Shown: in pieces, positions 1 to 11,600 of the stretch
How the letters are laid out: each line of letters starts with the position of its first letter
Position numbering within the stretch: position 1 is the first letter of the stretch
Notes under the pieces: model-generated
Database searches by the model: none
What the model was told of the DNA's origin: nothing
What the model saw: only the letters and a program-made list of their open reading frames with translations
Source of the DNA: Capsaspora owczarzaki ATCC 30864
Lineage: Eukaryota; Opisthokonta; Filasterea
Length of the DNA stretch: 64,000 nt
Direction of reading: 5' to 3'
Assembly: GCF_000151315.2 (NCBI RefSeq)
Contig: NW_011887300.1
Span: forward strand, 1,254,037 to 1,318,036
Translations under genes and position numbers: made by a program

Positions 1-14
1 AACAACAAAAAGGC

Positions 15-2877
15 TCACGGAACAAAAGTCTGGTTGTATTTGCCCGTTTCAAAGGAGGTCGGAAGGACTCGGCAAACCATGCACCTGTCTGGACGCTCGA
101 TCATCTTTTGAGCACACGCAACACAGACACATGCGTGGCAGCACGGCATCAGCTTGGCATTCGCCGGGGCGCTGTAACAGTACATGCACTCGCGTTCGCT
201 GTCTTCGACAGCCTCTTCCTCGTTCACTTCAGCTTCTTCGCCCGACAATCGTCTCAGGATCTCGCCGAACGACGGTCGATTAACTCGCGCTGGTTCAAGA
301 CAATCCGCGGCAAGATCGGCCCCGATCATCTGTGCCGACTCCTTGTCTTGAGGGCTCCAGTCAATCGCCTTGTCCAGCACCGCATCGATTTTGCGGCTCT
401 TCTTAAGCTCGCGCCGAACGGTACCCATCAGATTGATACTGGGCTGCTGTCCCGTAACGAGTTCAAGCAGAATCATGCCGTACGAGTACACGTCCGTTTT
501 GATCGAGACCTTGCCGTCGTGGTGGTACTCTGGGCAAATGTACTGAAGCGTTCCTTGAACCGTTTGCGTACGAATGTAGCTGTGTGCATCCACTTGCATT
601 GGCGCAGAGCGCGTCAGACCAAAGTCGGCGACCTTTGCGTTGAAGTGAGCGTCCAGCAGCACATTGTCCGTCTTGAGGTCCAGGTGGAACAGCGGCTGAC
701 GTGGAATGGCAGTTTGCACAAAGTGCATAGCATTTGCAACACCGGTGGCAATGTTTTGGCGTTGCTGCCAGCTCAATGCAGGCGTGCCACCCTTGCGATC
801 GAGACGATCGCGAACAGATCCGTTTGGCATCAGCTCATAGACCAAGCAACGCTCGTTGCCTTCCTGGGCATAGCACATGATGGTGACGATATTCGGGTGA
901 CGGAAACGCGAGAGGGCTTCGAGCTCTGACTCGAACTGAGAGATGCCTTGAGTTGAATCCGCTGCCAAGCGTTTGACAGCAACTCGCTGACCGCTCCAGA
1001 CACCAGAGTAGACGCTGCCAAATCCACCGCCACCGATACGCTTGGACTCTGAAAACTGCGCCGTTGCTTCCGACAGAACTTGCAATGGTACTTTCAGAAT
1101 GTTGGATAGGAAAGGTGCGGCAGAGATTATTGGTGGTGCTTGGCGCTCGAGTTCGAGCTGCGCGATGCGAGCTTGCAGTTGACGGATCTCTTCGGTGGAG
1201 TCAGTTGGTATCGCGGGACCCGCGTTCGCGCTGCCACGGGGTTTGGAGGCAGGGGCAGGAGGGGTCGGAGAAGATGGAGCGTGGCTGGAACTTGGAGCAG
1301 CGTGTGGCACGCTGGCTGCAGAACGGGCAACTTGCGGATTTTTAGTTGTTGGAACGCTGGGACGGACTTGAGCGGCGCGAGACGCCATCTCCTGTAGTTG
1401 AGCAGGTGACGGCTTGAGTTGACCGCCCGTACTGTTTAAAATCAAACACAAGTAAGTGCACCGCTCCATCCCATTATGATTGCAGAGCAAGCATGTCAAA
1501 ATTACGAAAGTTTGCATGTCCTGTTGCCGACTTGTTTCAACGCATTGATGCCATTTTCGGAAATGAAGTTCTGATCAAGACTAGACGTTTCGGAATGTAG
1601 TTTCAAGTTTGAGCGCCAATACATGCACGATCGGAATTCTGAAGCGCAACTCGACTTACTAGAGTGTTGTCAGATTCTTGTTCATTTTGAGTGCTTCAGC
1701 AAGCATTTGTGCTCCAGCATCGCCAATCTGATTCTCGTCCAGACTGACCATGGCCTTCATCAGTTGAATCGCCCACTCTCATGCACCAGCCGAAGTGAGT
1801 TGCCTTACTAGAGCCTGGTCATCGTTGTGTTCACTTTGAGTGCTTCAGCAATCGCTTGCGCTCCAATATCGCCAATCTGATTCACACCCAGACTGACCAT
1901 CCCCTCCATCAGTGAGCACTCTTCTGAATCACCCATCACATACACCAGCAAGAGTGAGGTGTCTTACGAGAGCGTAGTCAGCGTCGTGTTCACGGAAAGA
2001 ACCACAGCAATGGCCTGCGCTCCAACATTGCCAATCTGATTCTCACCCAGTCTGACCATGCCCTCCATCAGTGAGCACTCGTCAGAATCAACCACTCACA
2101 TGCACCAGCAAGAGTGAGATGCCTTACCGGAGCTCCTTCAGCGTCGTGTTCACTTTGAGTGCCTCAGCAATCGCTTGCGCTCCAGCATCGCCATCTGATT
2201 CGCATTCAGACTGCTTTTCCCTCCATCAGTGAGCACTCTTCTGAATCACCCACTCACGTGCACCAACAAGAGTGAGATGTTTTACTAGAGCGTAGTCAGC
2301 TTCGTGTTCACTTTGAGTGCCTCAGCGATCGCGTGAGCTCCAACATCGCCAATCAGATTGTTGTAAAGACTGTCCACATCCCCCCATCAATGAGCACTCT
2401 TCTGAATCACCTACTCTCATGCATCAGTCAAAGTGAGATGACTTACTCGACCGTAGTCAACTTCGTGTTCACCTTGAGTGCTTCAGCAATCGCCTGCGCT
2501 CCAGCTTCGCCAGTCTCATTCCATTTCAGACTGTCCACATTCCCCCTCCATCAATGAGCACTCTGCTGGTATCACTCACTCACAAGCATCAGTCAAAGTG
2601 AGATGCCTTACTCGAGCATAGTCACCGCTTTGTTCCCTTTGAGTGCCTCAGCAATCGCCTTCGCTTCTTCATCGCCAATCTGACTCTCAGCCAGACTGTT
2701 CCGCTCCGTGTCGTCAGCACGCACACGCTGTCAACAACTGTGTTCCAATCAACTCAATCTTTTCTCTTACAGGAGCCAGCCACTCGCGTTCTTGACTTTG
2801 TCATACAACTCCCGCTGTCTCTTTGTCATCTTGTACAACTCGCGCTGGCTCCAAAGAGACGAGAGCGACGACAGCAT
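15..2877 (-). CDS. LRR-kinase-RING protein, copy 1 (frame broken in one LRR exon)
   Basis: Intracellular-type protein: short helical N-terminus, NLR/RNase-inhibitor-type 28-residue LRRs (pattern NQIGDxGAQAIAEALKxNTTL), Ser/Pro linker, short coiled coil, Pelle/IRAK-like TKL kinase, and C-terminal C3HC4 RING. Exons (complement): 2877-2771, 2695-2612, 2530-2447, 2369-2286, 2210-2128, 2051-1968, 1892-1809, 1743-1660, 1580-1506, 1431-15. All introns are phase 2 and each LRR is one 84-nt exon. The kinase shows GGGGFGSVY, AVKRL, HLDLKTDN (HLD for HRD), ADFGL and CPEY; the RING has CMYC...CCHAC...CMVC. No signal peptide or membrane span is visible. LRR exon 2210-2128 is 83 nt because one base of the usual ATTGG is missing, so the reading frame breaks there. 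Either the copy is damaged, the exon is skipped (phases would permit it), or the assembly has an error. Copy 2 at 28985-31189 is intact. Confidence 0.82.
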
Positions 2878-2884
2878 ATTGAAA

Positions 2885-3075
2885 GGTCTGTTGAAAAAAA
2901 AAAAAAAAAAAGACTAGAGATCTCAGTCCAAACCTATCATCTCTTTCCCTAACGATCGACACAAGTAGTTTCGTGGCCGGTTTTCACGTTCATCGTCAGA
3001 CAAGCAAAACGATCCAAGTTGAAATAGACATGCAATTTTGAGGTAAGGCTGTCTTCAACAAGCAGCCGAGCTTGT
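2885..3075. repeat. Upstream flank shared with kinase copy 2
   Basis: The roughly 190 bp directly upstream of kinase copy 1 matches, in inverted orientation, the upstream flank of copy 2 (about 28790-28980). Both begin with a long A/T homopolymer next to the gene. Both contain a stretch that, read away from the gene, gives FHVHRQTSKTIQVEIDMQF (2981-3038 here). The match continues in weaker form to about 3130. The block is either a duplicated promoter or the end of a divergently transcribed gene. Confidence 0.7.
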
Positions 3076-3688
3076 TGCGCTGAGTCGTCGAGACCGATTC
3101 TATTCGTTTCTAATCTCCTCTTCCCCTCTTTCCTTGCAGCGCGAGATTCAGCGTAAATTGGCGAGGCGCAGTAACAGTACAACAGAACGAAAATGAGAAT
3201 TGATGCTTGTGGGCGCAATGTTTGGACCGCTCTGTTTGATTTTGACAGGCATCAGTCTGACAATGCACCGAGGCATAACCCCAAAGCAACGACGGTTGGT
3301 ATTTCACAGCGAGAGGCCTCACCGAACAAGTTGTGACAATATCGCATACTACAATCAAGCGTTTCGCACGGTCGGTAACCAATTCACTGGAAGCACAGCA
3401 CAACCATCACATTCAGTACCGACTCGTACCTGTTGTGGGGCGTTGTGCTTTCATCAAACAGCACACAGATGGAGAAGAAGCCTCGACGCAGTTGATTGCA
3501 ATCTCAGTTATTCAATCTCTATTCAATCTCTATTCAATCTCGATTCAATCTCTATTCAATTTCCATTCAAGCTCGATTCAATTTCCATTCAATCTCAGTT
3601 ATTCAATTTCCACTCAATCTCAATTTCAATCTGAGTCGCTTAGTCTTTTTTTTTTTCTTTCTTTCTTTCTTTTCCACACTAACGCACA
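3076..3688. other. Intergenic / promoter region of the SCCPDH-like gene
   Basis: No convincing gene is seen. At about 3503-3625 there is a degenerate minisatellite of roughly 10-11 bp units (ATTCAATCTCT and variants, about ten units). A T-rich run at 3648-3675 follows just before the start codon at 3689. This is probably the 5' UTR or core promoter region of the downstream gene. Confidence 0.6.
3503..3625. repeat. ATTCAATCTC-type minisatellite
   Basis: About ten tandem copies of an ATTCAATYTC(T/C/G)-like unit, some diverged to ATTTCCATTCA, lie 65-185 bp before the start codon of the oxidoreductase gene. Confidence 0.8.
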
Positions 3689-5553
3689 ATGTCAACAACG
3701 CGCAAATCGTTCGCTCAGGCTGCATCGCGCACCGGCCGCGCACCCCGCGAGCTCGAAGTCCTCGTGTTTGGCGCCACGGGGTTTACTGGAACGCTTGTTG
3801 CGCGCTACCTCGCCGAGCGTCTCCCAGCCGGGTCCAAGTGGGGCATTGGTAAAAAACAAAGCAATTGGGGGACAAAAAAATTTCGCAAAAACGAAAAACT
3901 CCTCATACTTTTATAAGACGGCGGGGGTACGAAATCCTTCAGTTTCGCATTGCGATTTAGTCATTCGACCGTATGATTTGAATGGGGTTTTAAATCAATT
4001 AGTCGGATCATTCCGCTTCCGCCTTCCAAAACCACCCTCTTCAGCCCTTTCGTGATATTTCAACTCGCATCAACTCACCACGTTGCATTTGAAACATTGC
4101 GAACATTATTCCAATTTTATTTTTGGTCACAGCTGGACGCGACGCAGCGAAACTCAACAAGGTCAAATCAGAGCTGATCGCCCTGCGAGGTTCCTGCGCT
4201 GAAGACGTCGTTGTTGTCGATGGCGTGGATGTCGAAAGCGAGCTTTCCATCAAGGCAGCGACTGCTCGAACTTGGTGAGGAGGGATTGAGACCGTATTAT
4301 TGGCACAAATTTGTCAATTTCCAAATTGGAGCTCTGAGCTCTGAGCATCTTATACTCGCAGTGTGCTTACCTTGTCGTCATTTGTGTGAATATTGCTTTG
4401 GGGTGTCTACCAGGGTGCTCCTCAATTGCGTTGGACCGTTCATCGCGTACGGCATTCCCGTCGTTCGCTCGTGCATCGAAGTACGTGCTGCTCGCCTATG
4501 ATGATTGAACGCGACTATGGTATTGGTCTGCTAACGATCATTCCTGCTTCTCCCTGTTTCGCTCAGACGCACACAGACTATGTGGACATTACCGGCGAGC
4601 CGCGTTTTGTCTCGGCGGTGGTGGAGCAATTCCACCAGCGTGCCACTGAGGCAGACGTGCTCATTGTGCCTTGCTGCGGGTTTGATTCGATTCCTGCAGA
4701 CCTGGGTGTGTGGTACACGCTGCAGCTGCCTGGCTGCATTGACGCAGCGACGCAAACCTCCCGCGTTCAGTCGGTCAAAACGGTCATTGCCGCCCGCGCC
4801 AACCTGTCGAACGGCACTTTCACCACGGCGATCGAGGCTGTGGGCATGTCGCAGCTGAGCGATCTGAGGCAGCTGATGCAGGCGTGGTACAACTCTGGCT
4901 CGCTGTCGCAGTTCCTCTTCCCGCCTGCCGCAAACGCCCCGCGCTTTTCAATCCAATACATGCGGGCCGTCAAGGATTGGGTCATGCCACTGCCCGTGAT
5001 TGACACGGCCATTGTGCGCCGCAGCTGGGAGCTGACACCAAAAGCCAGCGGGAGCAGCACCACCAACGTGGCCTCGCCCTACCCGTCGCCCTTCTACTAC
5101 GGACAGTACTACCAGATGCGCGGCTTCAAGTCTGTGCTGAAACTGGTGCTGTTCTTCCCCATCCTGCTGCTGTTGACCGTTGTTGCCCGCTTTCCTGGTG
5201 GCCGCGCCTACCTCCAGCGATTTGGTCCCAAGCAGCGCCAAGGCCCATCCGAAGAGCGTCGCAAGCGCTCCTGGTTCAAGTCGCAAGTGATTGCCTACGA
5301 TGCCAAGGGCGCCGTGCTCGCCCAAGGCGTTGTCAGCGGCGGCGACCCCGGCTACACTGAGACGGCCAAGATGCTTTCCGAGTGTGCCTTGCTTCTCGCG
5401 CATCATCGCTACGAGCTGCCTCTTCGTGCCGGCGTTGCCACCACAGCCTCGGCCTTTGGCAACCACCTGGTCTCGAGCCTGAGCGCCGCTGGGATTAAGT
5501 TTGAGGATGTGACTGGCAAGGACCCGACGAGCGCTGCCAAGCGTCAGTCTTAA
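3689..5553 (+). CDS. SCCPDH: Saccharopine dehydrogenase-like oxidoreductase (SCCPDH family)
   Basis: Exons 3689-3848, 4133-4274, 4414-4480 and 4567-5553 join in frame to 451 residues; human SCCPDH has about 430. The N-terminus carries the Rossmann nucleotide-binding motif (VLVFGATGFTGTLVARYL, about residues 24-41), followed by AGRDAAKL, LLNCVGPFIAYG and DITGEP. The family hallmark GFDSIPADLG is at about residues 164-173. A hydrophobic segment near residues 309-333 matches the membrane-associated stretch of SCCPDH. In animals this protein associates with lipid droplets and membranes, and its substrate is not settled. It is not a lysine-pathway saccharopine dehydrogenase in the strict sense. 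The start at 3689 is the first ATG in frame with the Rossmann fold, just after a T-rich leader. Intron 1 is the longest (284 bp). Confidence 0.92.
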
Positions 5554-6849
5554 TGACCGAGTTGTACTGTATTTGATGCTCGGCTTGGAGGTTTTGTCAA
5601 AACTGCACTCTTGGGAGGGGGTTTGTAGCAGCATCCAAGACTGTGGCTGAACTGAGCTTGTAAAGTGCATGAAGTGCCTGTTCTCTCCGATCTCCCCAGT
5701 GTTTGGTTATGTGCTGGGTTTTGTCTGATCTCTTCCTCCTGCTGCTTCGTCCTCGTGATTGAAATGAGCTTGTACAGTGTAGAATACAGTTGTTCCGCAT
5801 CTTGCGTTTTTCCATTCAGTGTTTGCCACTCCTACCTTCCTCTCTCCCTCCTTCACTTTTTTTCCCATTCTTGCAATGCTTTACTTTACTCTGAATCCGT
5901 CAACATATCAATCTCTCAACTTTAACGTTTCTGATCTTTTGTTTTTGGGATTTTTTCAGTCTTTTCTTTTTGTAAGTTTTTTTTTTTTTTTTTGCTGGAT
6001 TCACATTACAAGTGATTTTTTATTTATTTTCAACAATGACAAAACGAGACGATCATCAAACAACGCAAAACACACAGCAAACACGATCTCATCAATAAAG
6101 ACGATGATCACGAAAAACAAGTGGAAAGAACGAAAGCAGATGAAAAGAAGAAGAAGAAGAAGAAGAAGAAGAAGAAGAAGAAGAAGAAAAAAAAAAAAAA
6201 GTCAATGGAAAACTCATACAAAAAAAAAAAAAAAAAAATCAAGCTTTTTCCATGGAAAACTCAATGAAATCCAAAAAAAAAAAAAAAATGAGCCACGCTT
6301 TTGACTGGGATTTTTTTTCTTTTTTTTCTTTTCTCTCGTTTGTTTTCTGATTGTTTGGCGTTTTGAAATTGAAAGTCGCTGGTTTTTGTGAGTTTTGATG
6401 AACTAGACTTTGATTTCGCGAGATTGGCGCGAAACGAACGAACGAACGAACGAACGAACGGCAGAAAAAGCATTGAAGCAAAAAAAAAAAAAAAAAAAAA
6501 GATGATGTCTCTCTTTCATTCGTTCTCGTCCAACAGCGACAGACAGACGCCGCGGAATCGAGGATGGTGATGACTAGAGTGAGATGTAGATGGCGATGGG
6601 GGAGGTTGCGGGGGTGGCGGGTCGGTGCGGCGGAGGCGGAGCGAGAAGACAGTGGAAGAAGAAAAAAAAAAAAAAGAGCGAAAAAAAAATTGGACGATTC
6701 AAACAGTGCGAGACTTACGGATTGCGTTCACTCTTCAGCCAGACAATGGTACTTGCTCGCTCATACTCTTTTGCTAACCAACTTTTTTTTTTTTTTTTTT
6801 TTCCGTTTGATCGATTTCCACTGATGCTGCTGCAGACAAACACAACACA
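5554..6849. other. Intergenic region rich in simple repeats
   Basis: No gene seen. Contents: T-rich and A-rich tracts, a (GAA)n run at about 6148-6187, oligo-A runs near 6188, 6220 and 6272, a (CGAA)n run at about 6434-6459, an oligo-A run at 6480-6500, and an oligo-T run at 6783-6802 close upstream of COX6B. Translations of the repeats (poly-Arg/Lys) are not believable proteins. Confidence 0.6.
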
Positions 6850-7255
6850 ATGTCCACGACCGAGATCAAGATCGAGACGATCGGATACGACGCTCGCTTC
6901 CCCAACCAGAACCAGACCAAGAACTGCTGGCAGAACTTTGTTGACTATCAAAAGTGCATCAAGGCCAAGGGCGAGGACTATGCCCCTTGCAAGGCCTTCA
7001 AGAAGAACTACACCATCCTCTGCCCGACTGCCTGGGTGAGTGTCGATTGTCGATTGTTTGGTGGCGCTGAGGGGTGCTGGTTGATCTCAATTGAGGGAAA
7101 AAGCTTCAGTCTGAGCCGACTCGTTTTTGTAACAACATTCTCACATTTCCTACGATCGCGAATATGCTGCGTTTGCTGTTGGTGTTGTTCGTCGTCTGCA
7201 GATCTCGGCTTGGAATGACCAGCTCGAGGCAGGAACCTACCCCGGCCGATTCTAA
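6850..7255 (+). CDS. COX6B: Cytochrome c oxidase subunit 6B
   Basis: Two exons (6850-7035 and 7202-7255) give 79 residues, the normal family size. It is a nuclear-encoded intermembrane-space subunit of complex IV that caps the enzyme on the cytochrome c side. The sequence tracks animal COX6B closely: DARFPNQNQTKNCWQNFVDYQKC, then CKAFKKNY, LCPTAW and a C-terminal GTYPGRF. The twin CX9C-type cysteine pairs that form the disulfide-bonded helical hairpin are present: C-W-Q-N-F-V-D-Y-Q-K-C, and C-K-A...C before PTAW. The intron is phase 0 and splits the conserved CPTAW/ISAW region. COX10, needed to make haem A for the same enzyme, lies 6.3 kb downstream on the other strand. Confidence 0.95.
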
Positions 7256-8606
7256 GCGAATTTTCGGCTTGTTTCGGCGGTGACGCTTCTGCTTTGATGT
7301 CTCTCTCTCTCTCCTGTGCTGCAATTTGTGTCGTAGCCTGTTGGCTTTTCGGTGTTTGCGTGTTGTCCTTTTCGACGGACGGGCACGAACTTACACAAGG
7401 TCAATGGGATTGAAACAACGACGCAATGAACCAGCGTTTTGTACTTTTTTGTTTCTCTTCTTCTTCTTCTTCCTCTTGCTTCGACTTCTCGTGTGTATTT
7501 CTTCCTTGGTCTTCTGGACGCCTTCTTATTCCCTTTTTTTCTTTTCTTGTTTGTGAATGAACAATTACCACCCAAAATCCCGCTTGCAACAACCACTTGC
7601 CTTCCATTTCTTTGTCCCAACAGCCTGGATTGCTCGAGTTCCAATCCTGATCGCTTCCGTTGCTTCAACAACCCTCCCTGATCCCTAATCTGAGTGCCTG
7701 TGAGCCCACGACTTCCAACCAGAGCTTGCAGCCACGTCAAATTCGTCCAATCGTCCGTTTCTCAAATCCTTATGGACTTGCATACCCTTATAATTCAAGC
7801 TTCATTCATCCAAACCCCCTACTTTTAAACTCAGACTCTCAGTCCCCCATTTCCCCCACTCCATTGAATGCTTGACTTTCAGGAGGTCTTTTCCATTGAG
7901 CGGGATCTGCTTCCCAACCTGCCGCGACTTGCTCGTCCTGTAACCAAACCCCACTCGAAAATCACCATCAAACGAGTTGCAGTCTGCTTCAGTTTGAGGG
8001 CGGGCGGAGGGGGAGGAGGGAAATCGAGATGCAGGAAGCAGCTGACTGAGAGTGAACGGACAGTGATCAGGATGCGGCTGATGCTCACACGGACTCTGGT
8101 CAAGTGGTTGAGGGCAAGAGTGGGATATGCTGAGAGTGTGCCGAGTTGGAGGGGCAGAAGGCGGAAAAGGGGGCGGTCTGCTTGAGAGATTGGAGCAAAG
8201 ATTGATTGCTCAATGGTGCGCCATACAGAAAATCACAAAGGTTGGAGTTAGTGCAGTCTGACAAGTGCACTGTGTTTGAGATGGATCCGTGAACTTATGA
8301 TGGAGTTTTGGGATGGTTAGAGGAGGTTGAACGAGCAAAATTCGAGTTGGAGCGATTTTCAATGGTGTTCCATACAAAAAGATCACAAAGGTTGGCCGAG
8401 CACAATCCAACATGTAATGCGTTCGGATAGAGTTATGCAACTCATCCTGAAGTTTTACGATGGTTAGGAGAGGTGCATGAGCTCAACACAACATTTACTG
8501 ACTTTCGCTGTTTTTCCGAAATCTGATCCGGCTTTTACTCACATGCGTGAATTCAAACATCTTACTCACGACTTGCTGTTTGTCTGTCGTGCTTTTATGT
8601 TGCTTG
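7256..8606. other. Intergenic region between COX6B and GSAP
   Basis: No gene seen. The first 400 bp is the likely COX6B 3' region, with T-rich stretches. At 8210-8490 there is an imperfect tandem duplication (listed separately). An unrecognised 5' exon of the GSAP-like gene could lie here, but none is supported. Confidence 0.5.
8210..8490. repeat. Imperfect tandem duplication, unit about 150 bp
   Basis: Two diverged copies share CAATGGTGYKCCATACA, ATCACAAAGGTTGG and GATGGTTAG-GAGG blocks, in the same order about 150 bp apart. The second copy ends just before the GSAP-like gene. No coding potential is shared between the copies. Confidence 0.7.
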
Positions 8607-11600
8607 ATGATGAGCCAGGACACGGTCACGTCGGTGCTCGACTTGCCCATTCGCATCATCGGCGAGGAGCTCGGGCATATCATTCTCTACGCCTGGGACG
8701 GATATGAAGCAAACGATGTGGTAAGCAACAACAACCAGACTTGTTGCGTGATGAACCACAAGTAGGCAACAACGACATCCTTGTAACTAACCTCATTCTT
8801 TCTTTTCCACCTCCCCACAGCACTTTTTGACAAAACTCACCTTCATCGACCTCTATGACACAAAGCGAAAGGTCGCACAGACCATCTACACACATCCATG
8901 TACAACCAACATTGTGGGTGCGTCACTCAACCGCGATCGCTCGCTGCTCGTGTTTACCAGCTGCTTTGCCGTGGTCGCGCCGATGGACGAGGCCCAGCAG
9001 CAGCGTGCTGCCTCAAAGGACGAAAACCGTCGCCTGTCCATGTCCGCGCTCGCGCAGCACCAGCTGTTGCAGCAGCAACTCCAGGGCCTCGCGTCGGGCG
9101 GTGGTGCTGGCGGCCCACCCCAGCCGGCGCCCGCCTCTTCCCTGGAGATTCGGTACGAGTCCTTCCTCGTCAAGCTGAGCCCGCCCCTCAAAATATTCGC
9201 CTTCAATGTGTCGCGCACCGGGTTTCAACGCGTCCACTTTGTCTACGGCGACCAGGACGACAAAATGACCTACCTGCTCTTGTTTTTGCACAAGGAGTTT
9301 GTCCACCTGTATCACTTCCCTACCGGAGCGGATGGCGGTGCTGCCATGAAACAAATCGATCCGCCGCGTGTCCTCGCGCGCAAGTTCCTCTGGTACCAAT
9401 GGGACATGGACCGCCAATGCTTTTATCTGCTCGTGATTGGCGCCAACCCGCGGGAGGCCAAAGCCCCGATCGGCACCATGATCCGCTGCCTTCAGTTCAT
9501 TGGCAAGGGCAACTTTGAAAGCATGATTGAAACTCCCGTGCCCCTGCAGCTCAACCGCAAGATTATCGAGCAAAGCGAGTATCTGCACCTGCCGTTTTCC
9601 AGCGCCCTGCCAGGTAAATTGTTGTGTGTTTGTGTGGTGAGTGGGACTGTTCTATTGTTTTCTTTTTGGCTCATCACCGTTTCTCTATTGCCTCTTTTGC
9701 CTCGACAGACAAGCACTTTAACATGCAAGTCGTCCACATGCTCGGTGGTGGTTTGTGCGTCTGTCATCAGCACTTCCGAGAACTCTCGTCGTCCAAAGAC
9801 CATGCAGTCTTGCACTACACAATCTTTGTTCTGCATCAAGGTGGGTACTCGCACAAGTTTGATGCTTGCGTGCTGTCGTTCGCAACAATCTCAATTGTGT
9901 TGCTGTTTTTCGTTTCACTTTGACAGGAGCCATGCTCGAGTACGAAATTCCAATGAAGGGCATCCCCGACGACATTGCTCAAGAGTTCCGACTCTGCTTT
10001 ATTTCTGCCCGTATGTCATCCTCTCTGATTCGGGGTTGGGTTTGCCTCTGAAATGGAGTGCATTTGTTCGTCACTCACCCACTTCGTTTCCCCCCCCCCT
10101 CATTCCCTCCCACTCAGACGACTACCTTGTCTGCTATATTCCTGGCTACTACCTCCAGCTCATCGACTGCGGCTCCTCGCATGAGGTCACCTACCACCTC
10201 ATCTTCCACCGAACTGGAGGCATCGGCTCGTCGAACGCGCACTCGGGCACCACCCGCGCCCGATCTTTTGTTGCAGCACCGCCCAATCCCTTCAACGCGC
10301 GCGTGGCGGCTGGAGCGGGTATGGCGGCAGGAAACGCTCCAGGAACGTTTGCGTCGGCCGCCATCACTGTGCCGTCGTCGCCAGGCGGTGCGGACACTTC
10401 GTACTTGAGCCAATCGCTCCTGTCGAGCTCTGCCATGTGGAATCAAATGGCCAACATGCAGTCGTCGAGCAACATTTTCAGCTACACGGGCGGCAGTAAC
10501 ATTAGCGAAGGCGGCGATACTGCGCACAGCGGCAGCGGAAGCGCAAGTCCGCTGCCTGCCGGTGCCATGACGCCCAACACGCACAGCACTGCCGCTTCGA
10601 GCGCCTCTGGCGGTGTTTCGCCCTTCACGGTGGCCGCCATGCACAAGCGCACCCGCCCTGTGATTGGCAGCGGACCAGCCCCGTTCCTGCCTGGCCAAGA
10701 ATCCGGCTACATGTTTGGCGACACAACTGGCCTCGCGCCGCTGGTGGACCCGCTCAGTCTCTCCATGTCCTTCTCGACGATGGGGACTATGACTCCGCGT
10801 CCGCCGTCCGCCGTTGGCTTTAACGCTGGCACCTCCGATTCCTCGCCACAGGCGGGATCGTTCCGGTCGGCGACTAGTTCCTCGTCGATGGGCGGTGCTG
10901 CTGCTGCTGCTGCTGCTGCGAGCTGGAGCTGGCCCGCGCAAGCCCGCCACCTCGCGGCTGGCCAATCTGGCCGCGATGGCCCAGTCGTCTCCCATGCTTG
11001 CTCCTCCGTACGTGACCTACTTTGAGGGAGTTCGGCACCGCTCGGCACGCAGATCGTCCGGGTTTGCCATGTTTGACTGCTCGCGCGGCATCGCTTACCG
11101 CTTCGAGCTCGACTGGGACACTGTCTTTGATCTGTTTGCGCTGTCCGAGTCTCCGCAGCTCCACATGAAGGCCATGCATCTGGTCATTGCGCACATGGCA
11201 GACACCCGCCCCGTCAAGCTCCTCGTCGACCGGCTTTGCGCAGAGCTGCCCCATCGCATCACGCCAGAGCTTCTCAAAGAGTTTTTGATTGGTGCAACCC
11301 ACCACATGTACATGAGCCGAGAGGGTGCAGATGCGGCACTTTTGCGGCTGCTGCCCATGACAACCATTCCAGCGCTCGTGGATGAGTGGGGCGACGAAGG
11401 CGCAACCACGCGATCGACCTTCACCCAAGAGTATGCAGGCCTGGGTTTCCACTACCGCACGCTCAAAAACGTGGCTCTCGGTATCAAAAAGGAGTCTGAG
11501 CTTTCCAAGAAGCAGTCCTCCATGGTCGGGGTTGGCAGCTCGTTCGAAGCGTTGCGGCTGCTATGCTTGAACTCGAAACAGCGCCGCTTCTCGGTGGAGC

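Noticed and set aside
5819-6304. Poly-Arg/Lys protein
   Set aside because: Translation of GAA and oligo-A tracts in an intergenic region.
10814-10960. Leu-rich membrane segment at the start of a separate plus-strand gene
   Set aside because: The Leu run is the GCT repeat read in a different frame; the sequence downstream is the GSAP C-terminal half.
10114-10995. Minus-strand Arg/Ser-rich frame over the GSAP-like gene
   Set aside because: Antisense shadow of a GC-rich, Ser/Ala-rich coding exon; no motif or splice support.
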